A stretch of 64,000 nt of DNA, taken from contig JANXRG010000094.1 in the NCBI GenBank assembly GCA_025353105.1, forward strand, positions 1-64,000, given 5' to 3'. Under the pieces are notes generated by a model. The model was not told where the DNA came from and did not search any database. It worked only from the letters and a program-made list of their open reading frames with translations. Shown here piece by piece: positions 35,876-44,306 of this stretch. This DNA is from Verrucomicrobiota bacterium (GTDB lineage: Bacteria; Verrucomicrobiota; Verrucomicrobiia; Chthoniobacterales; SZAS-18). Made by a program: the position numbers and the translations under genes. The first letter of the stretch is position 1. Each line of letters starts with the position of its first letter.

Positions 35876-37522
35876 TTACCGCTTGGTCGCCGTCGCCGGC
35901 TGGCGCATCGAGACGGTGATCACCTCGCCCGTGCCGTTCACCTTCAGCACGACCTGCGTCGGTCGGATGTCGAGCACCGTGTAGCGATCCGGGTCATTTG
36001 GCGCGAGCGAGAACTGTTGCTTTTCTTTCACCTGAACCTCGCGGTCCATGCCCTCCAGCGACAATACCGCCGTCCCTCCGGGCGAATTTGCCTGCATTGA
36101 CTTGATGAGGACGAGCTTCTCGCCGGATTCCGCGTTGACGAGCGTGAGCTCGGAGACGTCGATCGTTGTGCCGGATTTATCCACGCTCTTGCGCGGGCGA
36201 ATCGCGGCGATTTTCCATGATTCACCCGGAATGCGCGCGCCGACGGCGAGCACGTAGGGTTCAGACATCTGTCCGTGCTGAATCGAAATTGAAGCCTTCT
36301 TACCCTCGACGCCATCAAAGAGGACCGGGAACGGCTGCGCGTCGAGCTTCACCATGCGCAGCTTCGTGTAGAGCGGCGGATGGGAATTCGGATCATGGGG
36401 ATCGGTGCCGTACGCGATTTCCTCCGCGTCTGTCCACCCGTCTCCGTCGGAATCCTGGCCGGTATCGACCGCCAAAAGCGACTGCGGATCAACTTTCTTC
36501 TCACGCAACCACGCCTGTTCCATCCGGGCGGCAGCAGCGTCCTGTTCGTTCGTCGTGGGCGCGGTTTTTGGCGTCGTCGATCCGAGTAATTCGGGAGGCG
36601 CCGCCGGAGCGGCCGCGACGGTCAGGGCCGGTGACGTGGACGGGTTGGCAGTCGCCGGTGGGGCGGGCTTCGGCGCGACGGCCGACGCGGAGAGGGCCGC
36701 CGCGCGATTTGATGAGGCCGTCGCCGTCGCGGCAGCCGTGTCGATCAACTTGGCGATATCGGTGTGACCCTTTTGCAGCGCGATGATCGAAGCGGTGGAG
36801 CCATCCGCATTCACCATCGACGGATCCGCGCCGCGCGCCAGAAGGAGCTGCGTCATGTCCTTCTTGCCGGTCGACGCGGCAAACATGAGCGCGGTCTGCT
36901 TTTTCTCGATCGGCTTGTTGACCGGTGCACCCGCATCCAGAAGCGAGCGCGCGATTTCGTTGTGACCGAGCAGGGAAGCGACCATGAGTGCGCGAGCCAG
37001 TTGGTCTTCCTTCTGCAACGCGTCGCGGCTCGTCCTCAACATGACATCGGTGGTCTTTTGATGGCCCTGATAGACGGCCTTCATGAGCGCGGTCCAGTTC
37101 TTCCCGTTCTTCAAGTTCACGTCGGCATTCGCCTCAATCAGCAGACGGACGCATTCAAATTGATCGTTCCCGGCCGCGGCGATGACCGCCGTGTTGCCGT
37201 CGGTGGTCTGCAGGTCCGTCTTCACGCCCTCCTGCAACAAAGCACGCACGACCTCCTTGCGACCGTTTTCCGAAGCCTGGATCAACGCCGTGTAGCTGCG
37301 GGCATCCTGCGCGTTTCGGTCCATGCCGGCCTGCAGAAACAGGCCGACCAGTTCGACGTCACCCTGACCAGCCGCCTTGACGAAATCATCGGGCGTGAGC
37401 GACTGCCCGGCGCGGGTCAATCGTTTCAGGGCGTCCTCGGCGGGTTTGGTGCAGGCCGGCAACGTCAACACGGCCAGCGTCACGATAAAATAGATGAGAA
37501 GGGAACGCAGGGACAATTTCAT
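35876..37522 (-). CDS. Ankyrin-repeat lipoprotein with a thrombospondin type-3 motif
   Basis: About 548 residues from ATG 37522 (GTG 37528 possible). The lipobox LPAC near residue 24 predicts a lipid anchor. Seven or so ankyrin repeats span about 45-280 (for example YTALIQASENGRKEVVRALL, WTALMKAVYQGHQKTTDVML). An Ala/Pro/Thr linker follows, then a calcium-binding motif DSDGDGWTDAEEIAYGTDPHD near residue 360 and a beta-rich C-terminus (YTVLDIRPTQVVLKVNGTGEVITVSM). The role is likely envelope protein binding. No partner is known. Confidence 0.82.
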   Translation of the reverse strand: MKLSLRSLLIYFIVTLAVLTLPACTKPAEDALKRLTRAGQSLTPDDFVKAAGQGDVELVGLFLQAGMDRNAQDARSYTALIQASENGRKEVVRALLQEGVKTDLQTTDGNTAVIAAAGNDQFECVRLLIEANADVNLKNGKNWTALMKAVYQGHQKTTDVMLRTSRDALQKEDQLARALMVASLLGHNEIARSLLDAGAPVNKPIEKKQTALMFAASTGKKDMTQLLLARGADPSMVNADGSTASIIALQKGHTDIAKLIDTAAATATASSNRAAALSASAVAPKPAPPATANPSTSPALTVAAAPAAPPELLGSTTPKTAPTTNEQDAAAARMEQAWLREKKVDPQSLLAVDTGQDSDGDGWTDAEEIAYGTDPHDPNSHPPLYTKLRMVKLDAQPFPVLFDGVEGKKASISIQHGQMSEPYVLAVGARIPGESWKIAAIRPRKSVDKSGTTIDVSELTLVNAESGEKLVLIKSMQANSPGGTAVLSLEGMDREVQVKEKQQFSLAPNDPDRYTVLDIRPTQVVLKVNGTGEVITVSMRQPATATKR

Positions 37523-37579
37523 GGACACCTCAGGTTAAGGTCAAAAAATCGAATAACAGTGCGAGTAATTACACCCAAG

Positions 37580-37598
37580 TTATTCACAGGTATTCACA
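37580..37598 (+). promoter_or_regulatory. DnaA-box-like pair in a divergent intergenic region
   Basis: TTATTCACA at 37580-37588 fits the DnaA box TTATNCACA, and GTATTCACA at 37590-37598 differs at one position. Both lie in an AT-rich stretch (about 37530-37680) of the gap between the divergent ankyrin and ABC exporter genes. That gap must also hold both promoters, which explains some of the AT content. No dnaA, gidA or cluster of further boxes is nearby. Confidence 0.35.
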
Positions 37599-37733
37599 AT
37601 TAGGCTTGGTGTTAGCGAATTGGCGGCGTGTTGTAAAGCGGAAACTAGCATTGTTTTAGAACAGTGTTTTTAGAGATTGAGCAACAGGATAGGACGTTGG
37701 CTGTTCTTGCTCTCCGGTTCAGCCGTAGTAAAT

Positions 37734-37740
37734 GGAGGAG
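37734..37740 (+). promoter_or_regulatory. Strong ribosome-binding site of the ABC exporter
   Basis: GGAGGAG lies 8 nt before the ATG at 37749. It decides this start over the in-frame upstream start at 37677. Confidence 0.75.
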
Positions 37741-37748
37741 CGCGTCCC

Positions 37749-39638
37749 ATGCCCGAAAAAACGAAACAATCCGTGGAGGCCGAGAAGGACGTCCCAGCGA
37801 AGGAAGTCGAGGCGAAGGTGCCGGTGAACAAGGAGACGCTCCGGCAGGCGGCCCGCGTTTTCCTTTATCTCCTGCCGTACAAGCGAAAGTTTTTCACGTC
37901 GCTCGCGTTTTTGCTAATTTCAAGCACGCTCAGCCTCGCGTTCCCCTTCCTGATCGGGAAGCTCCTCGACGGGACGCAGCCCGGCACCGGCGCGGGGAGT
38001 ATTGCCATCAATGGCATCGCGCTGACCCTGATGGCGGTGCTTGCCGCGCAGGCGCTGTTTTCGTTCTTTTCGTCGCTGTGGTTTGCGCAATGCGGTCAAC
38101 GCGGGCTCTTCGACGTGCGTTGCGAGGTGTATGCACGCTTGATTTCGCTGCCGATGAGTTTCTTTGCGCGCCGGCGGGTCGGCGAACTTTCCTCGCGGCT
38201 GTCCGCCGACCTCACGCAAGTGGAGGAGGCGCTGGTTTTCTCGGTCCCGCAGTTTCTGCGGCAGTTCATCCTCATGAGCGGCGCCTGCGTGCTGCTTGGC
38301 ATCACGTCGTGGCGTCTGACCCTGGTGATGCTGGCGTCGTTTCCGGTCGCCATCCTCGTCGCGATCTTCATCGGCCGGAAGATTCGCGGCTTCTCGCGCA
38401 AGGCGCAGGACCAGCTCGCGGAGAGCGGCACGGTGGTGGAGGAAACGCTGCAGGGGATCGCGAACGTGAAGGCTTTCGTGAACGAAGCCTACGAAACGAA
38501 GCGCTATTCGACCGCCCTCGGTGGCTTTCTCGCGATGACGCTCAAGGGCGCGGGTTACCGTGCGGCGCTGGTGGCGTTCATCATTTTTGCAATCTTCGGC
38601 GCGGTTGTGCTCGTGATGTGGGCGGGCGCGAAATTCCTGCAGGCCGGCGTGATCACGTTCGGCGATCTGGCGCGCTTCGTCCTCTACACGGTTTATGTCG
38701 GCGGTGCGGTGGCGTCGTTCGCAGATCTTTACAGCCAGATTCAAAAAACCGTCGGGGCGACCGCGCGCGTGCGCGAGCTGCTTGACGAGGTGCCGGAGAA
38801 CGTGCTGCCGCCCGATCAGGCGAAGCCGCCGAAACTCTCCGAGACCGCGCCGCAGCCCCCGGCCGAAGCGGGCGGCGCGGGCGCGCGCTTGCGCGGCGAC
38901 GTCGCCTTCGAGTCGGTCCATTTCAAATATCCCAGTCGGCCCGAAGTGCCCGTGCTGCGCGGCCTCTCGCTTAGCGGCGCGGCCGGCGAACGCATCGCCT
39001 TGGTGGGGCCCAGCGGCGCGGGCAAGTCGACGGTTGTGTCGCTCCTCCTGCGGTTCTACGAACCGGACGCGGGGCGGATTTTGATCGACGGGAAACCGAG
39101 CACCGATTACCCGCTGCGCGATCTGCGCGGTCAGATGGCGGTGGTGCCGCAGGAGGTGATTCTCTTTGGCGGCTCGGTGTTGGAGAACATCGCTTACGGC
39201 AAACCCGGCGCGACGCGCGCGGAGATCATCGAGGCGGCCAGAAAGGCCAACGCCCACGAGTTCATCGATCGATTCCCCGAGGGCTACGACACGATTGTCG
39301 GCGAGCGAGGCATGCGACTTTCGGGCGGACAAAAACAGCGTGTCGCCATTGCCCGCGCGATTCTGCGTGACCCGGTCATCCTCATTTTGGATGAGGCGAC
39401 GAGCGCCCTCGACAGCGAGAGCGAGCAACTCGTGCAGGAAGCGTTGGAGGGGTTGATGCAGAACCGCACGAGCTTCATCATCGCGCACCGGCTCGCGACG
39501 ATTCGGGAGGCGGACCGCATCTACGTGCTGAAGGACGGCTTCATCGCCGAAAGCGGCACGCACGATGAATTGCTGCTGAACGGCAGCGGGCTTTATCGCC
39601 GCCTGTCGGAACTCCAGTTCGATCTCGCCACCGCTTAG
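37749..39638 (+). CDS. ABC exporter, MsbA/BmrA-type half transporter
   Basis: 629 residues. A cytosolic Lys/Glu-rich N-terminus of about 40 residues precedes six membrane helices (FFTSLAFLLISSTLSLAFPFLIG onward) and an ATPase with Walker A GPSGAGKST, LSGGQKQRVAIARAIL, Walker B ILILDEATSALD and the His switch IAHRLATI. The permease domain carries the SRLSADLTQVEEAL motif of lipid and drug exporters. It should act as a homodimer exporting lipid or hydrophobic compounds. The stop TAG (39636-39638) is the first triplet of a repeat element. Confidence 0.9.
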   Translation: MPEKTKQSVEAEKDVPAKEVEAKVPVNKETLRQAARVFLYLLPYKRKFFTSLAFLLISSTLSLAFPFLIGKLLDGTQPGTGAGSIAINGIALTLMAVLAAQALFSFFSSLWFAQCGQRGLFDVRCEVYARLISLPMSFFARRRVGELSSRLSADLTQVEEALVFSVPQFLRQFILMSGACVLLGITSWRLTLVMLASFPVAILVAIFIGRKIRGFSRKAQDQLAESGTVVEETLQGIANVKAFVNEAYETKRYSTALGGFLAMTLKGAGYRAALVAFIIFAIFGAVVLVMWAGAKFLQAGVITFGDLARFVLYTVYVGGAVASFADLYSQIQKTVGATARVRELLDEVPENVLPPDQAKPPKLSETAPQPPAEAGGAGARLRGDVAFESVHFKYPSRPEVPVLRGLSLSGAAGERIALVGPSGAGKSTVVSLLLRFYEPDAGRILIDGKPSTDYPLRDLRGQMAVVPQEVILFGGSVLENIAYGKPGATRAEIIEAARKANAHEFIDRFPEGYDTIVGERGMRLSGGQKQRVAIARAILRDPVILILDEATSALDSESEQLVQEALEGLMQNRTSFIIAHRLATIREADRIYVLKDGFIAESGTHDELLLNGSGLYRRLSELQFDLATA

Positions 39639-39914
39639 GAGCCTGTTGAAATACTGGCATGGCCCGCGTTGCAGTCGATTTTTGGCTTGGGCAAGGAGCG
39701 CTCGAAGCGGCTGGATCCAGGGCGATCCTGCCCGAGCGCGGCGACACCGCCCAAGCGAAAAAGCGGCGCAACCCGGAGGGCGAGCGTGGCTTGAGTCGTC
39801 TGCCGGCGTTGCTCGTCGGTCACGGGGTTGATGGAACCCGCTCCCTCCTGGCGCCACCGCCCGCCAGCCCAAGCGACGCTTGTGCGGGCCATGCTGGTAT
39901 CTCAACCGGCTTCA
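39636..39914. mobile_element. MITE-like element, copy 1
   Basis: The left end starts TAGGAGCCTGTTGAAA at 39636 and its first triplet is the stop of the ABC exporter. The right end reads, in reverse complement, TTGAAGCCGGTTGAGA and ends at about 39914. Both ends continue into the shared segment GCATGGCCCGCG. The interior holds GGGGTTGATGGAACCC as in copy 2. Relative to copy 2 it carries about 105 extra bp (roughly 39715-39795). The right arm is diverged. No transposase gene is present. Confidence 0.75.
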
Positions 39915-39915
39915 A

Positions 39916-41217
39916 GTGAACGCATCACGCCGGCTGCTCCCCGTGCTGGGTCTCGCCATCGCGCTGGCGGCCATGGCGACCTCGAGCGATCTGAGCTTCC
40001 CGGGTCGCGCGGTTCGTTTCACCGGCGCCGCGCTGGTGGCGGGATTCTTGTTCTGGCTCGCGGCGGCCCGTTTCGATGGCTCGCGGCGCGTGCTCTGGAT
40101 CGGAGCGATTTTCTTTCGGGTGGTCATGTTGTTCGCCGAGCCGTCCGACGACTCGTCGCGTTACGTGTGGGAGGGGCGCGTGCAAATCGCGGGATTCAAT
40201 CCGTATGTCGATGGTCCGCTCAGTCCGAGCCTCGAACCCCTGCGCAACGCCGCGTGGGAGATGGTCAATCACAAGGAATTTGCCGCCGCGTACCCGCCTG
40301 GGGCGCAGCTTTTCTTTCGCGCGCTGGCGGCCGCCGGCGTCACGAGCCTGCTCGCGTGGAAGATCTTCTTTGCGCTTGCGGACCTGGCCGTGGTCGGACT
40401 GCTCGTCGCGTGGGCCGACGCGTCGCGCGCGGTCTGGTATGCCTGGAATCCGCTGCCGATTTTCACCTTCGCCGGCGCCGCGCATTTCGATGTGCTGATG
40501 GTGCTGCCGTTGGTGGGGGCCGCGTGGCTGCTGGACCGCGGATTGCGCGCGAACTCCGCGAGGTTGCTCGCGCTGTCGTCGTTGCTGCTCGGCGTTTCGA
40601 TCGCGATCAAGCTCGCGCCGATCGTCCTCGTGCCGGTGTGGTTCTTTTCGTTCGGCTGGCGTCGAGTCGTCCTGCTCACGCCGGCCTTGTTGCCCCTGCC
40701 GCTGCTCGCGCTGCAGTACGGCTGGCCGGCCGTTGACATCTTTGCGTCGGCCCGTGAATTCGCCCGCGTCGCGCGCACCAACGATGCCGTGTGGTGGCTG
40801 AGCGAGCGCTTGGTCTGGCCGAATATCGCGCAAAAAAACGACGTGTATCAACTCATTGCGGCGGGCGCCTGCGTCCTTTTAGCCGCCGCTTTCCGGCACG
40901 ACTGGAAGCGCGGCGCGCTTTGGGTGCTGGGCGCGGTGCTGCTCCTGAGTCCGGCTTTGCATCCGTGGTATCTCACCTGGATTCTTCCCTTTGCCGCCGC
41001 GGGCGGCGCGCGGGCGCGCGGCTGGGTCGTGCTTTCGGTGAGCATTTTTCTCTACTTCCTGCTGTGGACGCAGCCGTTGCCCTGGCGGGAACCGATCTGG
41101 CTGCGGCTCGCGATCTTCCTTCCGCCGCTGCTCTATGGCATGGCAACGCTGGTGGCCGATTCGAACGGACCGCCAAGAACGACCGCGGTCAGCGACCCCG
41201 GCGACAATGACCCATGA
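39916..41217 (+). CDS. GT-C-fold membrane glycosyltransferase, GT87/mannosyltransferase-like
   Basis: About 433 residues from GTG 39916, directly after the MITE-like element; an ATG at 39974 is an alternative. Ten or more membrane helices are visible. The catalytic loop after the first helices is AEPSDDSSRYVWEGRVQIAGFNPY, matching the D-x-RY-W-GR-x-G-NPY pattern of polyprenol-phosphate-dependent GT-C enzymes. YAWNPLPI is another conserved segment. It transfers a sugar from a lipid carrier outside the cytoplasm; the acceptor is unknown. The stop overlaps the queA start (ATGA). Confidence 0.78.
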   Translation: MNASRRLLPVLGLAIALAAMATSSDLSFPGRAVRFTGAALVAGFLFWLAAARFDGSRRVLWIGAIFFRVVMLFAEPSDDSSRYVWEGRVQIAGFNPYVDGPLSPSLEPLRNAAWEMVNHKEFAAAYPPGAQLFFRALAAAGVTSLLAWKIFFALADLAVVGLLVAWADASRAVWYAWNPLPIFTFAGAAHFDVLMVLPLVGAAWLLDRGLRANSARLLALSSLLLGVSIAIKLAPIVLVPVWFFSFGWRRVVLLTPALLPLPLLALQYGWPAVDIFASAREFARVARTNDAVWWLSERLVWPNIAQKNDVYQLIAAGACVLLAAAFRHDWKRGALWVLGAVLLLSPALHPWYLTWILPFAAAGGARARGWVVLSVSIFLYFLLWTQPLPWREPIWLRLAIFLPPLLYGMATLVADSNGPPRTTAVSDPGDNDP

Positions 41218-42200
41218 GCCTGCGCCTTTCCGATTACGCGTATGACCTACCGGACGAATTGATCGCGCGGTATCCGCCGCCGCATCGCGACGACTCCCGC
41301 ATGCTCGTCCTCCGCCGGGACACGGGCGCCACCGAGCACCGGCGCTTCACGGATTTCCCGGGTTATCTGGCTCCAGGTGATCTCTGCGTCATGAACGATG
41401 CGCGAGTGATTCCCGCGCGCGTCATCGCGCAGGAGCCGAAACTCGAGCTACTGGTCGTGCAGCGACCGACGCCGATGCAATGGATCTGCTGGGTCAAGCC
41501 AGGTCGCCGCGCGCGATTGCACCGCGAGATCCAGGTCGGCGGGATCCGCGGACGGGTCAGCCACATCCTGCCGGAGGGCGAGCGCGTGATCGATTTTCCC
41601 ACCGCGCCGGATCTCGACGCGATCGGACATCCGCCGCTGCCGCCCTACCTGGGCCGCGAGGCTGAGCCGGGCGATCGCGAGCGCTACCAGACGGTGTACG
41701 CGCGGGACGAAGCCGGCGCGATCGCCGCGCCGACCGCCGGGCTGCATTTCACGCCGGAAATCCTGGGCCGGATTTCCCATGCGTGCCTGACGCTGCAGGT
41801 CGGCGCGGGCACATTTCTGCCGGTGAAGACGGAGGACATCACGCAGCACCACATGCACCGGGAGAACTACGAGATTTCCGCCGGGGCGGCCGCCGCGATC
41901 AACGCCGCCCAGCGGATTGTGGCGATCGGAACCACGACCCTGCGCGTGCTCGAATCGTGCGGGCGCGACGGCAACGGGCACATGATGGCGCAAACCGGCT
42001 GGACCGATGTTTTCCTCCATCCGCCGGCGCAGATTCGCCGGGCGCACGCGCTGCTGACGAATTTTCACCTGCCGAAATCAACGTTGATGATGCTGATCAG
42101 CGCGATGGCGGGCCGCGAGCGGGTGCTGGCGGCGTATGCCGAGGCGGTGCGCGAGCGCTACCGTTTTTTCAGCTACGGCGATTGCATGCTGATTTTGTAG
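41214..42200 (+). CDS. queA: S-adenosylmethionine:tRNA ribosyltransferase-isomerase
   Basis: 328 residues. The enzyme adds the epoxy-cyclopentanediol precursor to preQ1 at tRNA position 34, in queuosine synthesis. Signatures are FDYxLP-like YAYDLPDELIARYPPPHRDDSRML, LCVMNDARVIPARV, PPYLG, YQTVYARDEAGAIAAPTAGLHFT and LTLQVGAGTFLPVKTEDI, ending with LLTNFHLPKSTLMML. It overlaps the GT gene by 4 bp. Confidence 0.96.
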   Translation: MSLRLSDYAYDLPDELIARYPPPHRDDSRMLVLRRDTGATEHRRFTDFPGYLAPGDLCVMNDARVIPARVIAQEPKLELLVVQRPTPMQWICWVKPGRRARLHREIQVGGIRGRVSHILPEGERVIDFPTAPDLDAIGHPPLPPYLGREAEPGDRERYQTVYARDEAGAIAAPTAGLHFTPEILGRISHACLTLQVGAGTFLPVKTEDITQHHMHRENYEISAGAAAAINAAQRIVAIGTTTLRVLESCGRDGNGHMMAQTGWTDVFLHPPAQIRRAHALLTNFHLPKSTLMMLISAMAGRERVLAAYAEAVRERYRFFSYGDCMLIL

Positions 42201-42232
42201 GGGACACCGCCAACGGGTCGTTTTTTGGTATT

Positions 42233-42249
42233 GTTAATGCTGCATTAAC
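42233..42249. promoter_or_regulatory. Perfect palindrome upstream of the pilin-like gene
   Basis: GTTAATGC, T, GCATTAAC is an 8+1+8 perfect inverted repeat, 65 bp before the pilin-like ATG and just 33 bp after the queA stop. It is AT-rich in a GC-rich genome. The size and symmetry fit a dimeric repressor or activator operator. Confidence 0.5.
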
Positions 42250-42314
42250 TTGCTGTCGACGATGATGGGGATGGCTCCGCGTCTCGCCGGCCAACCAACC
42301 ATCCCACGGTCCTA

Positions 42315-42713
42315 ATGCGAAATCGTTCGAGGCAAGGGTTTACGCTTATTGAAATCATGGTCGTGGTGGCCATTATCGCACTGCTGGCGGCGATTGGGCT
42401 GCCGGGTTATTTGCGGGCGCGCAAACGGTCGCAGGGCACCAGCATCAAGAACGACCTGCGCCTGATCGACGGCGCCATCGATCAGTATGCACTCGAATAC
42501 AATCTCGCGGTCGGCCCCGTGGCCTGGTCCGCCCTCGCGCGATATTTTAAACCGGGCACGCAGCTGTCGCAGGGAAATGGCATCCTCACCGGGGTGAATT
42601 ACTCGGCGGCGGCTTATGCCATCGATTCCGCTTTGATCGTGCCGAACGTCGCCTACACCGCCCTCAGCGACGTGCTGGAGGACTCGTTCTGGTCGCCCTA
42701 TCCGACGAGCTGA
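42315..42713 (+). CDS. Type IV pilin-like / pseudopilin protein
   Basis: 132 residues. A prepilin leader RSRQG is followed by FTLIEIMVVVAIIALLAAIGLP with Gly8 as cleavage site and Glu13 at mature position 5. The globular part (ALEYNLAVGPVAWSALARYFKPG) is short, with no Cys pair near the C-terminus, similar to GspG-like pseudopilins in Verrucomicrobiota. The PilT ATPases at 11-13 kb belong to the same general machinery. No pilin peptidase is in the window. Confidence 0.85.
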   Translation: MRNRSRQGFTLIEIMVVVAIIALLAAIGLPGYLRARKRSQGTSIKNDLRLIDGAIDQYALEYNLAVGPVAWSALARYFKPGTQLSQGNGILTGVNYSAAAYAIDSALIVPNVAYTALSDVLEDSFWSPYPTS

Positions 42714-42735
42714 TTGGGCTCGGCGAATTTGGGGT

Positions 42736-43254
42736 TCACTCGACCTCGGTCGCATCCTTGCCGCCGCGGCGCTCGCGAAAAAACCGCCGCAGCCGCTCCG
42801 CGCATTCCTCGCTGCGCACGTCCGCGGTGATTTCGCAGCGGTGATTGAGCGACGGATTCTGCAGCAGATTCAGCAACCCGCCCGCGGCTCCGCCCTGCGG
42901 ATCGGGGCAGCCAAAGATCACGCGTTTCAACCGCGCATGCACGGCCGCGCCGGCGCACATGGGGCATGGTTCCTTGGTCACGTAGAGCTCGCAGTCGGTG
43001 AGCCGCCAGTCGCCCACGGCGCTCTCGGCCTGCGTGATCGCAAGCATTTCAGCGTGCGCGGTGGCATCCTTCAGCGTCTCCACCTGGTTGAACGCGCGCG
43101 CAATGATGAGCCCCCCGCGCACGACGACCGCCCCGCACGGCACCTCGCCGGCCGCTTCCGCGCGCGACGCCTGCCGCAACGCCTCGCCCATGAAATGCGC
43201 GTCGCTGTGGAGGTCGATCACCGGTTCGGGGTCCGCGGCCATGTCCCCTTTCAT
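42736..43254 (-). CDS. tadA: tRNA-specific adenosine(34) deaminase
   Basis: 172 residues. Zinc motifs are HAE at 67-69 (catalytic Glu69) and PCPMC at 96-100. The opening FMGEALRQASRAEAAGEVPCGAVVV and the C-terminal NHRCEITADVRSEECAERLRRFF are typical. It converts A34 of tRNA-Arg(ACG) to inosine. ATG 43254 is used; 43242 is also possible. The start is convergent with the pilin-like gene. Confidence 0.93.
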   Translation of the reverse strand: MKGDMAADPEPVIDLHSDAHFMGEALRQASRAEAAGEVPCGAVVVRGGLIIARAFNQVETLKDATAHAEMLAITQAESAVGDWRLTDCELYVTKEPCPMCAGAAVHARLKRVIFGCPDPQGGAAGGLLNLLQNPSLNHRCEITADVRSEECAERLRRFFRERRGGKDATEVE

Positions 43255-43329
43255 AGCACGAACCCGTCAGGAGCGGAACGCCCGCGCGTTTGCGCTCGCC
43301 CGAAACTGCAACGGGGAATCAGACAGCGG

Positions 43330-43743
43330 TCAGCCGGCGGTTCCGTCCTTGCGGGAATGGAGGCAGAGGCGGTTGCCGGCGGGGTCCGCAATCCACGCCA
43401 TCCAGCAGACGCGGGTTTCAATCGGCTCAATCAGGATTTTGACTCTGCGCTTGCGGCACGCGGCGATTGCCCTGGGCACGTCATCGACGGCGAGTGCGAC
43501 GCAGGCCGCGCCCTGCCAGTTCCGTTTCGGCTTGTCGCTCGGTCCGTTCAGGCAAAGCGTGAGGGGCTCCGTCTGAAATTCGGACCAGAAATTATTCCAC
43601 TCGGCGCCCTTCCTGAGTCCGAATAGGCGTTGGTAAAAACCGCGCGTCTTTCTCATGTCCTTCGTGCAGTACATCACGAAGTCGACGGCGCGGACCGTGA
43701 TGGGGGACTTGCGGGTGGGGGATTTTCTCCGGGCTTTCGGCAT
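43330..43743 (-). CDS. VOC-superfamily (glyoxalase-like) protein
   Basis: 137 residues from ATG 43743. The frame is open further upstream only because the MITE-like element lies there. The fold shows RAVDFVMYCTKDMRKTRGFYQRLFGLR, then EFQTEPLTLCLN, AACVALAVDDVPRAIAACRKR and MAWIADPAGNRLCLHSR. The first metal-ligand position is Tyr or Cys rather than His, and the last is LCLH, so metal binding is uncertain. Function (glyoxalase, dioxygenase or resistance protein) cannot be told. An 8-residue basic stretch precedes the domain. The element 43753-43928 ends 9 bp upstream of the start. Confidence 0.7.
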   Translation of the reverse strand: MPKARRKSPTRKSPITVRAVDFVMYCTKDMRKTRGFYQRLFGLRKGAEWNNFWSEFQTEPLTLCLNGPSDKPKRNWQGAACVALAVDDVPRAIAACRKRRVKILIEPIETRVCWMAWIADPAGNRLCLHSRKDGTAG

Positions 43744-43752
43744 GGCAACGTT

Positions 43753-43928
43753 TAGGAGGCTGTTGAAATACTGGCATGGCCCGCGTTGCTGTCGATTTTT
43801 GGCTTGGGCCGTCTGCCGGCGTGGCTCGTCGGTCGCGGGGTTGATGGAACCCGCTCCCTCCTCACGCCACCGCCAGCCAGCCCAAGCGACGCTCGCGCGG
43901 GCCATGCCAGTATTTCAACGGGCTCCTA
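43753..43928. mobile_element. MITE-like element, copy 2
   Basis: 176 bp. The left arm begins TAGGAGGCTGTTGAAA and the right arm, read as reverse complement, TAGGAGCCCGTTGAAA; both continue ATACTGGCATGGCCCGCG, so about 31 of 33 positions agree. The interior contains GGGGTTGATGGAACCC, found also in copy 1. It sits directly upstream of the VOC gene and about 30 bp from the META gene stop, and so may have replaced the VOC promoter. No protein is encoded. Confidence 0.8.
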
Positions 43929-43961
43929 TCGAATCAGAACGCACACCGTCGCGGCAATCCC

Positions 43962-44306
43962 CTATTTCATCTTCCGAGATTCGAATCGAGCGAGCACTTG
44001 GTCGCCCTGGCGCAGCTCGAGCTTCTCGCCGTCGATGCGGTAGCTCGTCGACGCGTTGAGGGCCTCGATGAATTTCCTTTCCTGCGTCATCAACGATTCC
44101 TCGCACGCCATCATTGTCACGCCTCCCACTTTCAGCCGTAGCCCCGGGTCGGTCCCACTCTCACAGGTGCCAATCAGCCGGTTGCAGTCGGTCGAGCCGG
44201 CGATGCGGGTGCCCTCCGCCGTCAGGATGAAGTGCGCCTCGCGATTGTCTGGCAACAACGTTGCGGGCGCACCGCCTGGCTCCGTGAGCTTCCAGTAGGT
44301 ATTCAC
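43962..44306 (-). CDS. META-domain (HslJ-like) protein
   Basis: 114 residues from a GTG (44306) that overlaps the upstream stop. META features are YWKL at the start, GSTDCNRLIGTCESG, VTMMACEESLMTQERKFIEAL and YRIDGEKLELRQG. No signal peptide is present. In some proteobacteria a YbaY-like domain and an HslJ-like META domain occur in one protein; here they are consecutive frames that could join by a single shift. META proteins are linked to novobiocin tolerance and motility. Function is unproven. Confidence 0.72.
   Translation of the reverse strand: MNTYWKLTEPGGAPATLLPDNREAHFILTAEGTRIAGSTDCNRLIGTCESGTDPGLRLKVGGVTMMACEESLMTQERKFIEALNASTSYRIDGEKLELRQGDQVLARFESRKMK

Noticed and set aside
37580-37598. 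Chromosome origin at the DnaA-box pair
   Set aside because: Only two boxes, no dnaA or gidA nearby, and a divergent promoter region explains the AT content.
37920-39905. 661-residue minus-strand frame opposite the ABC exporter
   Set aside because: Its product is Arg/His-rich shadow sequence of a well-supported gene.
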